Both the position numbers and the translations under genes were made by a program. A stretch of 64,000 nt of DNA from Pedobacter nanyangensis (GTDB taxonomy: Bacteria; Bacteroidota; Bacteroidia; Sphingobacteriales; Sphingobacteriaceae): contig NZ_QMHO01000001.1 of assembly GCF_003313505.1 (NCBI RefSeq), positions 186,001 to 250,000 on the forward strand, written 5' to 3'. Shown in pieces: positions 42,644-52,223 of this stretch; within the stretch, counting starts at the first letter, position 1; every line of letters starts with the position of its first letter. The notes beneath the pieces are model-generated. The model did no database searches. It saw only the letters and a program-made list of their open reading frames with translations, and was not told where the DNA came from.

Positions 42644-44026
42644 ATGTCAGTAACCAAGCCAAGCTTACCCAAAGGAACCAGAGATTTTTCGCCCATCGAG
42701 ATGGTGAAACGCAACTATATTTATGACACCATTAAAACCGTTTTCAGGAAATATGGCTACGCCGAAATACAAACGCCTAGCATGGAAAACCTGCAAACCT
42801 TAACAGGCAAATACGGTGACGAGGGCGACAAACTGATCTTTAAAATCCTTAATTCAGGAGATTATTTGGCTAAAGTTGACGAAACCCTACTAGCCACCCG
42901 CAACTCTAACTTAGCAACTTCTAAACTATCAGAGAAAGCGCTCCGCTACGACCTAACGGTGCCTTTTGCCCGTTACGTGGTGATGCACCAAAACGATATT
43001 GCTTTCCCTTTCAAGCGTTTCCAGGTACAGCCGGTGTGGCGTGCCGACAGGCCACAAAAAGGACGCTACCGCGAGTTTTACCAATGTGATGCCGATGTAG
43101 TAGGTTCTACATCCCTATTAAACGAGGCTGAGTTTATTTTGATTTATCACGAAGCCTTAAGCAAACTGGGACTGAAAGATTTCACCATTAAAATCAACAA
43201 CCGTAAAATATTAAGCGGCATTGCCCAAATTATTGGCAAGCCCGAACTTATTGTTGACATGACCGTAGCCATCGACAAGCTAGACAAAATTGGCCTAGAT
43301 GGCGTTGCCAAAGAACTATTAGAGCGTGGCTTTACCGAAGCTGATATCGAAAAACTGAAACCAGTTATTTTGCTGGAAGGTTCTAACGCTGCAAAGCTAG
43401 CCAGCTTGAAAACCGTCCTATCAGCTTCCGAAACTGGCTTAAAAGGGATCCAAGAAATCGAAACAGTTTTCAACTACGTGAACAATCTCGTAACCAACAA
43501 CCCAAAACTCAACACCCAAATAGAATTAGACATTACCCTGGCCAGGGGACTTAATTATTACACAGGTTGTATTTTCGAAGTAAAAACCAATGAAGTAGCC
43601 ATGGGCAGCATCGGCGGTGGCGGTCGTTATGATGACTTAACGGGAATGTTTGGACTGAAAGATCTTACCGGTGTGGGCATTTCCTTCGGTGCCGATCGTA
43701 TTTATGATGTACTCGAAGAGCTAAACCTTTTCCCAACTTCAGCACAACAAGGCACCAAAGTACTCATCAGCAATTTTGATGAAAAAGCAGAGCTATATGC
43801 CCTGCCAATACTACAACAATTAAGGGAAGCTGGCATTCCTTCAGAACTTTATCCAAGCTCGGCCAAGCTTAAAAAACAAATGAGCTACGCCGATGCCAAA
43901 AATATCCCTTACGTGATTTTAATTGGCGAGGAGGAGATGCAAAACAATTTGCCTACCCTAAAGGATATGGCCAGCGGAGAACAACAAAAATTATCCGCAG
44001 CAGAAATTATTGAGCAGTTGAAATAA
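42644..44026 (+). CDS. hisS: Histidyl-tRNA synthetase
   Basis: 460 residues, class II synthetase. Motif 2 is [23 protein letters not shown], the histidine-binding segment is ARGLNYYTG, and motif 3 is GGGRYDDL with [10 protein letters not shown]. The C-terminal anticodon-binding domain starts near 365 ([19 protein letters not shown]). Charges tRNA-His. Single gene flanked by repeats, transcribed on its own. Confidence 0.96.
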   Translation: MSVTKPSLPKGTRDFSPIEMVKRNYIYDTIKTVFRKYGYAEIQTPSMENLQTLTGKYGDEGDKLIFKILNSGDYLAKVDETLLATRNSNLATSKLSEKALRYDLTVPFARYVVMHQNDIAFPFKRFQVQPVWRADRPQKGRYREFYQCDADVVGSTSLLNEAEFILIYHEALSKLGLKDFTIKINNRKILSGIAQIIGKPELIVDMTVAIDKLDKIGLDGVAKELLERGFTEADIEKLKPVILLEGSNAAKLASLKTVLSASETGLKGIQEIETVFNYVNNLVTNNPKLNTQIELDITLARGLNYYTGCIFEVKTNEVAMGSIGGGGRYDDLTGMFGLKDLTGVGISFGADRIYDVLEELNLFPTSAQQGTKVLISNFDEKAELYALPILQQLREAGIPSELYPSSAKLKKQMSYADAKNIPYVILIGEEEMQNNLPTLKDMASGEQQKLSAAEIIEQLK

Positions 44027-44037
44027 GCACAAGGCCT

Positions 44038-44141
44038 GTCATTTCAACCGTGCCGGAAAACCGAAGCTCTACGAAGTAAAATCTTTGGATTTGCCATGAT
44101 ACAAAGATTTCTCCGTTCCACTGTGCCCCAGTCGAAATGAC
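44038..44141. repeat. Nested palindromic repeat element
   Basis: Outer arms GTCATTTC (44,038-44,045) / GAAATGAC (44,134-44,141) and inner arms AAATCTTTG (44,078-44,086) / CAAAGATTT (44,102-44,110). This GTCATTTC...AGATTTCTCC type is a common dispersed intergenic repeat of Sphingobacteriaceae. Confidence 0.6.
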
Positions 44142-44177
44142 GTACAATTAACGCCGTGACCAAAATGATGGTTCCTG

Positions 44178-44780
44178 TTAAAGCAGCTGTTTCAACAATT
44201 CGTTGAGCTCCTGCTGTGTGGCTGCGGTTTTGTCCTTAGCGTACCACCCATGAAGCTTTTCGGCCAATTCAGGCATTTCCACCCCTTCAGTTTTCCATTG
44301 GGCTAACAAACCTTGTAAAACCGCAGGCCGAGGTCCCCACTTGGGCAACAATAAATTCCCTGCTTCATCCAATACCAAAAGTACCGGAATTGACCTGCCA
44401 CCGTTAGTTAGATGGGCATCAATTAGCGGCAGATTTTTATCACGCAACGTAAGTTTCAGCTGAAGTTTATCAGGCGCCGCCAAAACTATTTTGTTTATAA
44501 CCGGCACTATTTGTGCCGCATCACCACACCAACCTTCCGTAATCACCAAAAAGTGGTATTTACCTTTAATCCCTTTCAGGGTTTCTAAAAGTTTTTCGTC
44601 CAGCACAGTGGTTTTATCCACCCTGTTCATACGTTGCACATTCATTTTGGTGTAGTGCAGCATGGCTTCCGAATTGTCGGGACCAGTAGTTTGTCCCTGA
44701 GCCAAAAGCTCATCTACTAAATGTCTATAGCTAGGATAAGCTAGCGCTTCTTTATCAAAAATATTACTGTAATTAAGCAT
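44178..44780 (-). CDS. Thioredoxin-fold protein with single active-site Cys
   Basis: 200 residues. The thioredoxin-like domain is visible as KYHFLVITEGWCGDAAQIVPVINKI with the active site WCGD, so the second Cys of CxxC is missing, followed by LTNGGRSIPVLLVLDEAGNLL (cis-Pro region). No signal peptide; cytoplasmic. Lacking CxxC, it is not a classical disulfide reductase. Its substrate is unknown. Single minus-strand gene between hisS and the first receptor gene. Confidence 0.85.
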   Translation of the reverse strand: MLNYSNIFDKEALAYPSYRHLVDELLAQGQTTGPDNSEAMLHYTKMNVQRMNRVDKTTVLDEKLLETLKGIKGKYHFLVITEGWCGDAAQIVPVINKIVLAAPDKLQLKLTLRDKNLPLIDAHLTNGGRSIPVLLVLDEAGNLLLPKWGPRPAVLQGLLAQWKTEGVEMPELAEKLHGWYAKDKTAATQQELNELLKQLL

Positions 44781-44876
44781 AAAAACGCTGTAATAAAATG
44801 GTTACGCCCTTTTTTTAAATCTTTATTTGACGAGATTTGTGCCCTTATTAACACACAACACTTCAACTGAATTTAA

Positions 44877-47375
44877 ATGGATAGGATTAAGCGCAAAGTT
44901 CTTTTATTAGCTGCTGTTATTTGTATTGCAACTGTAAAAATTTACGCACAATCGGGTAATACCGGAAAGATAAGTGGCAAGATCGTAGATGCACAAACCA
45001 ATGAAACCATTCCCTACGCTTCGGCAATAGTATTGGACAGAAAAACAAAAGCCACCGTTAGAATTGTCCAATCTGATTTGGACGGGAATTTTGCCATTCC
45101 CAATTTGGCTGATGGCACATATACCTTTAAAGCCAGTTATGTAGGCTACCAAACCATGGTTAGGGATTCTGTTTCCATCACGGGCGCTTTGAAAAGCATC
45201 AACTTAGGTACCATCAAAATGAAAACGGGCAAGGGAAACTTGCTTAACGAAGTAACGGTTACCGCCCAAAAACCAACCATGCAATTGGGTATCGACAAAA
45301 AAGTTTTCTCGGTAGATCAAAGCGTAGTTAGCGAAGGCGGCTCGGCCACTGACGTGCTACAAAATGTACCTTCTGTGCAAACCGACATGGATGGAGGGGT
45401 TTCGTTAAGGGGTTCGGCCGCCAGGGTGCTCATTGATGGCAAACAATCGTTAATTGGCGGCGGCGATGTTGCCCAGATCTTGGCATCAATCCCCGCAAGT
45501 TCCATCGAAACCATCGAGGTAATTACCAATCCCTCTTCTAAATACGATGCTGAAGGGCAAACGGGTATCATCAACATTGTTTTAAAGAAAAACAAGAAAC
45601 TAGGTTTTAATGGAAATGTGGCCTTAACCGCTGGAAACAGGGACAACTATAATGGTTCTACCAATCTGTCGTTTCAAAATAAAAACATTAACCTTTACGC
45701 CAACTACAGCTACCGTTATGGCAACAGGCCTGGCAACGGATACAATAATACGTTTTATCAAAGCGGCGTAAGAGGCGGAGGCTACATTAACCAAAGCAAC
45801 AACTCCAACGAGTTAGAAAAAGGACATAACGTTAAATTGGGCATAGACTACAATCTCACGGATAAAAGTACCATAAGCTTATCAGGTGGCTTTAATGTTA
45901 GAAATAGCGACGAGATAGAAAATATTAGCTTTAGCGATTATGATGCCGCTAATGCCCCGCTAAACTTATCCAATCGTGCCAACACCCGAAATCGTAAAGG
46001 GAACAACTACGACTTAAGTTTAGATTTTGTACAAAAATTCAAGAAAAAAGGTGCTGAATTAACTTTTAACGCTAGTTACGCCACGGGCGATAACGACACT
46101 TATCAGTATTTTGACACCAAAAAGTTTTTCGAAAATGGTTCGTCAATTACGCCTTTATTTTTTCAACAACGTACCGTTAGGCCTAGCGATAACAAGAACT
46201 ACAATGTACAGTTAGATTATACCCTGCCATTAACCGAAACTTCACGTTTAGAAGCGGGCTATAGAACCCAGTACCGTGTTTCAAATAGCAGAACCGTTGC
46301 CGATTCGCTAATCAACGGCGCCTATGAGTTTAGCCGTACGCTAAGTAACGATTTTAATAGCGATGATTATGTGCATGCGGTTTACGTAAACTATCAGAAC
46401 CAGATCAAAAACTTTGGTTACCAAGTTGGTTTAAGGGGGGAAGATGCGGCGCTAGAAACTGAAATGGGCGCCTATGATGTGGCTCAAAAAATCAGCTATA
46501 CTCCAGGAAGGGTTGCCTACACCCGTTTATATCCAAGTATTTTCTTGACCCAAAAACTTAAAAACGAACAACAACTTCAGTTAAGCTATAGCCGCCGTGT
46601 TAACCGTCCGCGTGGCTGGGATACCAATCCATTTTTAGATGTTTCGGATCCAATTAACCACCGTATGGGCAACGTGAATTTAATGCCCGAAGATGTGCAC
46701 GCCTTTGAGTTTAGCTACAGCAGGTTCTTTAAGAAATTCTCCCTGGTATCCTCGGCCTATTTCCGTCAAACCAACGATGTGATCCAACGCATCAGGATTG
46801 ATGATTATAACGGCCAGCAAGGAGTTAGCCTAACCGTTCCCCAAAACCTTACCAGCGCAAAAAATAGCGGTATGGAGTTGATCGGAAAGTTTGATGTTTC
46901 CAAAAAATGGAACTTTACGACCAACTTTAATTTGTACTACAGAAAAATTGAAGGTGTAGCGGCATTTGGAACCACAGATGTTGATGGAGTTTCTTACAAC
47001 GCCAATATTACCAACAACATTACTTTGCCGTACAATATCACCCTACAACTAAGAGCAGATTACCGCTCGGACGAAGTGACCGCACAAGGTACCTTTAAGG
47101 CAATGTACGGCTTTGATGCAGGTGCAAAAATGGACCTGATGAACAAACGAGCAAGTTTAAGCTTTAACATCAGAAATTTGTTTAATACCCGCAAATTCCA
47201 AATGGAGTTTGATAATACCAACCCGGCTAACACAGGATCAACCATTAACTTTAGCAGAGCCAGGGCCGGTAACATGGGATCGTTAACATTCTCCTACCGC
47301 TTTGGAAAAACAGATTTTAACCAAAAGAGAAAGAAAACCCAGGAAGCCCCTCGATCAGACGAAGAGAATTTTTAA
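44877..47375 (+). CDS. Outer-membrane beta-barrel receptor (TonB-dependent-like) 1
   Basis: 832 residues. Signal peptide (VLLLAAVICIATVKIYAQ), a carboxypeptidase-regulatory-like beta-domain (ISGKIVDAQTNETIPYASAIV...), a plug-like domain (TDVLQNVPSVQTDMDGGVSLRG...IEVITNPSSKYDAEGQTGIINIVLKK) and a large C-terminal barrel. This is the outer-membrane beta-barrel family frequent in Sphingobacteriaceae. Ligand unknown. No TonB box can be assigned. A terminator follows, and a paralogue is next. Confidence 0.88.
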   Translation: MDRIKRKVLLLAAVICIATVKIYAQSGNTGKISGKIVDAQTNETIPYASAIVLDRKTKATVRIVQSDLDGNFAIPNLADGTYTFKASYVGYQTMVRDSVSITGALKSINLGTIKMKTGKGNLLNEVTVTAQKPTMQLGIDKKVFSVDQSVVSEGGSATDVLQNVPSVQTDMDGGVSLRGSAARVLIDGKQSLIGGGDVAQILASIPASSIETIEVITNPSSKYDAEGQTGIINIVLKKNKKLGFNGNVALTAGNRDNYNGSTNLSFQNKNINLYANYSYRYGNRPGNGYNNTFYQSGVRGGGYINQSNNSNELEKGHNVKLGIDYNLTDKSTISLSGGFNVRNSDEIENISFSDYDAANAPLNLSNRANTRNRKGNNYDLSLDFVQKFKKKGAELTFNASYATGDNDTYQYFDTKKFFENGSSITPLFFQQRTVRPSDNKNYNVQLDYTLPLTETSRLEAGYRTQYRVSNSRTVADSLINGAYEFSRTLSNDFNSDDYVHAVYVNYQNQIKNFGYQVGLRGEDAALETEMGAYDVAQKISYTPGRVAYTRLYPSIFLTQKLKNEQQLQLSYSRRVNRPRGWDTNPFLDVSDPINHRMGNVNLMPEDVHAFEFSYSRFFKKFSLVSSAYFRQTNDVIQRIRIDDYNGQQGVSLTVPQNLTSAKNSGMELIGKFDVSKKWNFTTNFNLYYRKIEGVAAFGTTDVDGVSYNANITNNITLPYNITLQLRADYRSDEVTAQGTFKAMYGFDAGAKMDLMNKRASLSFNIRNLFNTRKFQMEFDNTNPANTGSTINFSRARAGNMGSLTFSYRFGKTDFNQKRKKTQEAPRSDEENF

Positions 47376-47395
47376 CGACAGGAGTATCTCTAAAC

Positions 47396-47432
47396 AAAAA
47401 GCCCTTAAGAAATTAAACCTTAAGGGCTTTTT
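47396..47432 (+). terminator. Terminator between the two receptor genes
   Basis: AAAAAGCCCTTAAG / CTTAAGGGCTTTTT around a nine-base loop with a T run. Confidence 0.85.
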
Positions 47433-47540
47433 CCTGTCCAAAAAATTTCACAACCTACCTTTTTAAAACAACTGGCTCCATCAAATTGAAATTTAGCGAG
47501 TTTCTTAATATATTAGTATTGATTTAGACCAAAACAAACC

Positions 47541-49985
47541 TTGAAGAATTTACTAGCCTCACTCTTTTTTATTTTATTCCTTACTCCCTTCCTATCAAAA
47601 GCACAAACATCCGAAAAAGGTATTATTAGAGGTAAAGTTATTGAAGAAGTAGGCGCCTTGCCTATTCCATTTGCTGTTGTTTCCATTTTTGAAAGCGGTG
47701 CGGAGCAGCCTATGACCACTTTCCAAACAGATGAAAATGGTTTCTTCAAGTTCAACAACATCAAATTTGGCACGTATAAAGTTAAGGTAAGCTATGTAGG
47801 TTTTGGGCCCTTATTTGTGAACGAGGTAATTGTTAACCAAGCCGAGTCCGACAAAAACCTGGGCACTTTAAAATTGGCCGCCGAACAAAATAACCTGAAC
47901 GAGGTAGTAATTACGGCCGAAAAACCGGTGATAGAGGTAGGTGCCGATGTGATTACCTACAACGTAAGCTCGAGCATTTTGGCAGAGGGCAGTACCGCCA
48001 CAGATCTTCTTAAGAACGTGCCCATGGTTGAAGTGGATATTGACGGCAACACCACCATTTCCGGCAAACGAAGCACTCGGGTATTTATTGATGGCAAACC
48101 TTCGGACTATATGACCTCGAACATTGCCGATTTGCTCAATGTCCTTCCTTCTGATGCCATCGAAAAGATAGAGGTAATGACCAACCCTCCCGCCAAATAT
48201 TCAGCCGATGGCGAAGGTATCATCAACATCGTGATGAAAAAAGGCTTTAAGGTGGGCTTTAATGGCAATGTAGGGCTTTCGGCAGGTACGCAAGGCAACA
48301 GCAATGCCAATGCAAACGCCTCCTATAAAGGTGAAAAATACAGCATCACCGGTGGCGGAGCCTATAGGATGGGTATCGGGAAAAGCAGTAGCGAAAGTTA
48401 TAGAACTAATTTTTTTAGAGATAGAGATCCTGATATCTACAAAAACCCCGACACTACTTTTTATTACAACCAATTTAACAATGCCCGCAACGAAAACAGT
48501 GGTGGAAACTTTAGAGTAGCTTTAGATTGGGATATTAACAAAAAACAGAACCTACGTGTAAATACCAGCTACAATGTGAACAATAGCGACAGCCGGTCGG
48601 GCAATGATTTTTATTACATTGACCAGCAGCAAGTTACCAAACGCCTCCGTAACCAAATCAATTTGGGAGATGCCAGCAGCAATAATTTTGTGTTCAATAC
48701 CGATTACAGCCTGGCTACCGATACCTCTGGCGGAAAGCTAACCGCAGGCTTTACCGTAAATGCAAACAGCAGCAACTCCATCAGGAGCTTTGAGCGCAGT
48801 TACGCTTTCCCCGCCAATTTAAACCCAAGTTTGCAGCAAAACGACAATGAGATCGGTAACAGGGGAATTAACTTTAACCTGGATTACGACAAGCCTGTTT
48901 TTAACAAAAGAGACCGATTGGAGTTTGGGCTAGCTTATAACTATCGCAAAAACCAGAACGATTTATTAGTGGATAACTTTAACTACAAAACACAGCAGTT
49001 TGTAACCAACGAAAAGCTGAGCAACGAGTTTTTTTACAACGAAAACATCTTGGCAGGATATCTTTCGTATAATTACCGGAACAAGGGTTGGTCGGCAAAA
49101 GCGGCACTGAGAAGTGAATACACCAACGTTAATTTTGACCTTTCTACAGGCGAAGTTTACAATGTAAGACCCTATTTTAGCTTTTTCCCCTCGTTATCTC
49201 TAAATCGATTTTTCAGAAAAAGATACAACATTGGTGCCACTTACAGCGTAAGGATTAACCGCCCTCGGGAAAACACCTTAAACCCCCAGGTAAACAACGC
49301 CGATACACTGAATATCTCTTACGGTAACCCTGATCTTTCTCCTTCCTACACCCACCAATTTGATGTGAGTTTTGGTGCCTTTGGAAAGCAATGGTCTTTT
49401 ACTCCCCGCATCTCCTATTCTAGAGCTGGCGGCGTTATTGAGCGCTATCGTTTCGTGAACGACAACGGTATTTCAGAAAGTACTTTCGATAATGTGGGCA
49501 CAAACTATTCATTAGCTCTCATGCTTATCGGAAATTACAGGCCAACCAAGAAAATTTCGGCCAACGGAAACTTTAGCATCATCCAAAGCAATTACACTTC
49601 GAGCTTAAATAGTGCGCTGAACAGAGGCGGCATTAGTATCCGTTCCAGAGCTGGCATTTCGATGCAGCTACCTTACAAAACAGCATTTGAAGCCAACCTG
49701 AACTACAACAACAACGTGAGTGCCATAGGCAGAAATAGTGCATCTATCAACACAAGTTTTGGCGCACGAAAAACCTTTTTAAAAAATACCCTTACTGCCC
49801 GAATCAGTGCAAATGACCCTTTTAGGGCAAGAAGAAACTCCACCTTTAACGAAGGGCTCAATTTCTTCTCTAACACTTATGGCGTTAGCAATACTAACAA
49901 TTTTGTGTTCAACATCAATTATCGCTTTACCAAGGTAAAAACCAACAAGGTAAATGTGCCGCCGCCAACTACATCAAAAAATTAG
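47541..49985 (+). CDS. Outer-membrane beta-barrel receptor 2 (TTG start)
   Basis: 814 residues, paralogue of the previous gene: signal peptide (KNLLASLFFILFLTPFLSKAQ), regulatory-like domain (IIRGKVIEEVGALPIPFAVVSIFE), plug (ATDLLKNVPMVEVDIDGNTTISG...IEVMTNPPAKYSADGEGIINIVMKK) and barrel. The start must be the TTG at 47,541: the frame is blocked by a stop at 47,520 and there is no ATG before the signal peptide. A TTG start lowers translation, or a frame or sequence error hides an ATG. Ligand unknown. Confidence 0.87.
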   Translation: MKNLLASLFFILFLTPFLSKAQTSEKGIIRGKVIEEVGALPIPFAVVSIFESGAEQPMTTFQTDENGFFKFNNIKFGTYKVKVSYVGFGPLFVNEVIVNQAESDKNLGTLKLAAEQNNLNEVVITAEKPVIEVGADVITYNVSSSILAEGSTATDLLKNVPMVEVDIDGNTTISGKRSTRVFIDGKPSDYMTSNIADLLNVLPSDAIEKIEVMTNPPAKYSADGEGIINIVMKKGFKVGFNGNVGLSAGTQGNSNANANASYKGEKYSITGGGAYRMGIGKSSSESYRTNFFRDRDPDIYKNPDTTFYYNQFNNARNENSGGNFRVALDWDINKKQNLRVNTSYNVNNSDSRSGNDFYYIDQQQVTKRLRNQINLGDASSNNFVFNTDYSLATDTSGGKLTAGFTVNANSSNSIRSFERSYAFPANLNPSLQQNDNEIGNRGINFNLDYDKPVFNKRDRLEFGLAYNYRKNQNDLLVDNFNYKTQQFVTNEKLSNEFFYNENILAGYLSYNYRNKGWSAKAALRSEYTNVNFDLSTGEVYNVRPYFSFFPSLSLNRFFRKRYNIGATYSVRINRPRENTLNPQVNNADTLNISYGNPDLSPSYTHQFDVSFGAFGKQWSFTPRISYSRAGGVIERYRFVNDNGISESTFDNVGTNYSLALMLIGNYRPTKKISANGNFSIIQSNYTSSLNSALNRGGISIRSRAGISMQLPYKTAFEANLNYNNNVSAIGRNSASINTSFGARKTFLKNTLTARISANDPFRARRNSTFNEGLNFFSNTYGVSNTNNFVFNINYRFTKVKTNKVNVPPPTTSKN

Positions 49986-50032
49986 CGCAGGAAAATCATT
50001 AGCCCACAAACTCATTATTTATTAGCTTTGCC

Positions 50033-50040
50033 TTATTTAT
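50033..50040 (+). promoter_or_regulatory. -7 type promoter box before the NUDIX gene
   Basis: TAGCTTTG matches the Bacteroidota -7 box TAnnTTTG, 30 bases before the start codon. No clear -33 box. Confidence 0.4.
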
Positions 50041-50069
50041 TGGCACACCCCCCAAAAAACTGATCGTTA

Positions 50070-50621
50070 ATGACCGACAACCCTTGGAAAACGCTGAGCA
50101 GCGAAGAAAAATACAACAATAATTGGATTACCGTTACCGAGCACCAGGTTATTAATCCCTCTGGAGGCCAGGGAATTTACGGCCAAGTACATTTTAAAAA
50201 CCTTGCCATAGGCGTGTTGCCTTTGGATGAGGATTACAACACTTGGCTGGTTGGACAGTACCGCTATCCCTTAAAAGCTTATAGCTGGGAAATCCCTGAA
50301 GGTGGCGGCCCCCTGGGCACAGACCCAGAATTAAGTGCCAAAAGAGAATTAGCGGAAGAAACGGGCTTGGTTGCCTCAAAACTTATGGAGATACAACGCA
50401 TGCATCTTTCCAATTCGGTAAGTGACGAGCTGGCGATCATCTATTTGGCGCAAGATTTACAATTGGGCAAAGCCGAACCCGAAGAAACCGAAGACCTTCA
50501 ACTCATTAAACTGCCTTTCGCAAAAGCTGTTGAAATGGTAATAAATGGCGAAATTACCGATAGCATGAGTGTTGCCGGCATCCTAAAAGTACATTTAATG
50601 CTACAGAAAGGGGAAATCTAA
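50070..50621 (+). CDS. NUDIX hydrolase (ADP-ribose pyrophosphatase type)
   Basis: 183 residues. The Nudix box GGGPLGTDPELSAKREL-AEETGL keeps the metal-binding RELxEExGL, but the first Glu of the GX5E part is Thr (GPLGT). Downstream features (LVASKLMEIQRMHLSNSVSDELAIIYLAQDL) fit the ADP-ribose/NDP-sugar group. Likely hydrolyses ADP-ribose or a related nucleoside diphosphate. It forms a compact plus-strand set with the next two genes (gaps of 2 and 3 bases). Confidence 0.88.
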   Translation: MTDNPWKTLSSEEKYNNNWITVTEHQVINPSGGQGIYGQVHFKNLAIGVLPLDEDYNTWLVGQYRYPLKAYSWEIPEGGGPLGTDPELSAKRELAEETGLVASKLMEIQRMHLSNSVSDELAIIYLAQDLQLGKAEPEETEDLQLIKLPFAKAVEMVINGEITDSMSVAGILKVHLMLQKGEI

Positions 50622-50623
50622 GC

Positions 50624-51328
50624 ATGCGCCCCGGTTATTTTCTCTTTTTCATCGTTTTGCTCCTGGGCTGTTCTGCTTCACAGAAATTGCAGCAAAAAAC
50701 CAAACTGGACACGCATTTTGACAATCGATACGATGTAGATTGGTATGCAGAAAACCATACATTCGAAAACAACCTTGCCCATTTTTCTGACAACAACGTT
50801 CGTATTGAAAATGGGAGCCTTGTATTGGAACTTAACCCCACCAAACATCAGGGGAAGGACTACACCGCAGCTGAACTGCGCACTAAAAAAATGTTTTTGT
50901 ATGGCCGCTTTGAGGCAAGGTTAAAAGCCTCGGATGCCTTAGGTTGTATTACTGCTTTCTTTCTGTACCGGCCCAACGCGGCTCAAAATACTGAGATAGA
51001 TTTCGAGATCAGCGGTAAATATCCGAAGGTAATTACGTTAAACCATTGGGTGGACAAACGTTCGCACGACAAGGACATCCCCCTAAATTTTGATAGCACA
51101 AAAGATTTCCACACTTATGTAATTCATTGGAAGCCCAATTTAATTGAATGGGAAATAGATGGCCAAATAATCCATAGAACTACCACAGCCGTGCCCAACA
51201 AGGCCATGCAGGTAGTTTTTAATTTATGGGCCACCAAATCTATCAAATGGGCAGGTAGCATAAAAGACGCAAAACTTCCTACCTTTGCAAAAATTGATTG
51301 GTTTAAGTACACACCTTATAAAAAGTAA
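50624..51328 (+). CDS. Family 16 glycoside hydrolase, lipoprotein
   Basis: 234 residues. A lipoprotein signal (MRPGYFLFFIVLLLGCSASQ; Cys16) and a GH16 domain with the catalytic motif EIDFEISG (two Glu flanking Asp), preceded by LYGRFEARLKASDALGCITAFFLY and followed by HTYVIHWKPNLIEWEIDGQIIHR. Hydrolyses beta-glucans or related polysaccharides at the cell surface; exact specificity unknown. Small, single-domain form. Confidence 0.88.
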   Translation: MRPGYFLFFIVLLLGCSASQKLQQKTKLDTHFDNRYDVDWYAENHTFENNLAHFSDNNVRIENGSLVLELNPTKHQGKDYTAAELRTKKMFLYGRFEARLKASDALGCITAFFLYRPNAAQNTEIDFEISGKYPKVITLNHWVDKRSHDKDIPLNFDSTKDFHTYVIHWKPNLIEWEIDGQIIHRTTTAVPNKAMQVVFNLWATKSIKWAGSIKDAKLPTFAKIDWFKYTPYKK

Positions 51329-51331
51329 TTA

Positions 51332-52069
51332 ATGAGCAAGTTTTTGGGCTACCTCCTAACGCCAATATTCTATTTAGTCTTTGGTCTTTTCTTGGGCATT
51401 TTTCATCCCATACAATGGTTTTGCTACAAAGTGTTTGGCTACTCGGCGCACAAATGGTCGGTAGATGTGCTTAACTTTTTCCTGACCTACTCACAGTTAA
51501 CCTTACTGAATAGCGTAAGTTTCAGGAACGATTTTAAACTGCCAAAAGACAGGTCGATTATTTTTGTGGCCAATCACCAAAGCATGTACGACATTCCTAG
51601 CTTAATTTGGTTTTTGCGCAAGCATCATCCCAAATTCATTTCCAAAATTGAATTAACCAAAGGGATTCCTTCCATTTCATTTAACCTAAAATATGGTGGA
51701 GGTGCTAACATTAACAGAAAAGACAGCAAACAATCTATTGGCGAGATTATTAAACTTGGTAGGCGCATGAACGAGAACAATTGGAGCACCGTTATTTTTG
51801 CCGAGGGTACAAGAGCTAAAGATGGCCAGCTAAAGCCTTTTCAGGTGGGTGGCATTGCTACCTTGCTTAAAATAGTTCCAAATGCCCTTATTGTTCCTGT
51901 AGCGATAGAAAATTCGTGGAAAATAGTGAGATATGGCTCGTATCCGCTGGGCACTTTACTCCCGCTAAAATGGACTGTTTTGGCTCCCATAGAACGTGAG
52001 GACAAAGCTCCCGAAGAATTAGTGTTAAAGGCTGAAAATGCAATTAAACAGCATATCGGGCAGGCTTAG
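51332..52069 (+). CDS. plsC: 1-acyl-sn-glycerol-3-phosphate acyltransferase
   Basis: 245 residues. The acyltransferase motif I NHQSMYD (HX4D), motif III FAEGTRAKDG, motif II KGIPSISFNLKYGGGANINRKD, and a membrane-anchoring N-terminus (FLGYLLTPIFYLVFGLFLG). Makes phosphatidic acid from lysophosphatidate in phospholipid synthesis. Co-oriented with the GH16 and NUDIX genes with gaps of a few bases. Confidence 0.88.
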   Translation: MSKFLGYLLTPIFYLVFGLFLGIFHPIQWFCYKVFGYSAHKWSVDVLNFFLTYSQLTLLNSVSFRNDFKLPKDRSIIFVANHQSMYDIPSLIWFLRKHHPKFISKIELTKGIPSISFNLKYGGGANINRKDSKQSIGEIIKLGRRMNENNWSTVIFAEGTRAKDGQLKPFQVGGIATLLKIVPNALIVPVAIENSWKIVRYGSYPLGTLLPLKWTVLAPIEREDKAPEELVLKAENAIKQHIGQA

Positions 52070-52223
52070 GTTAAGTGTTTCCACTCTAGCGTTTTTTGCG
52101 AATACTTCTTTTCCTTTTGCGGTAAAATTAAACCACTAATAAAGGGAAGAGCTACGTTAAGAACGCAAAGATAAATGTTAAAACTCTTGGGAGATTCTTC
52201 GCTGCGCTCTGAATGACAAAAAA

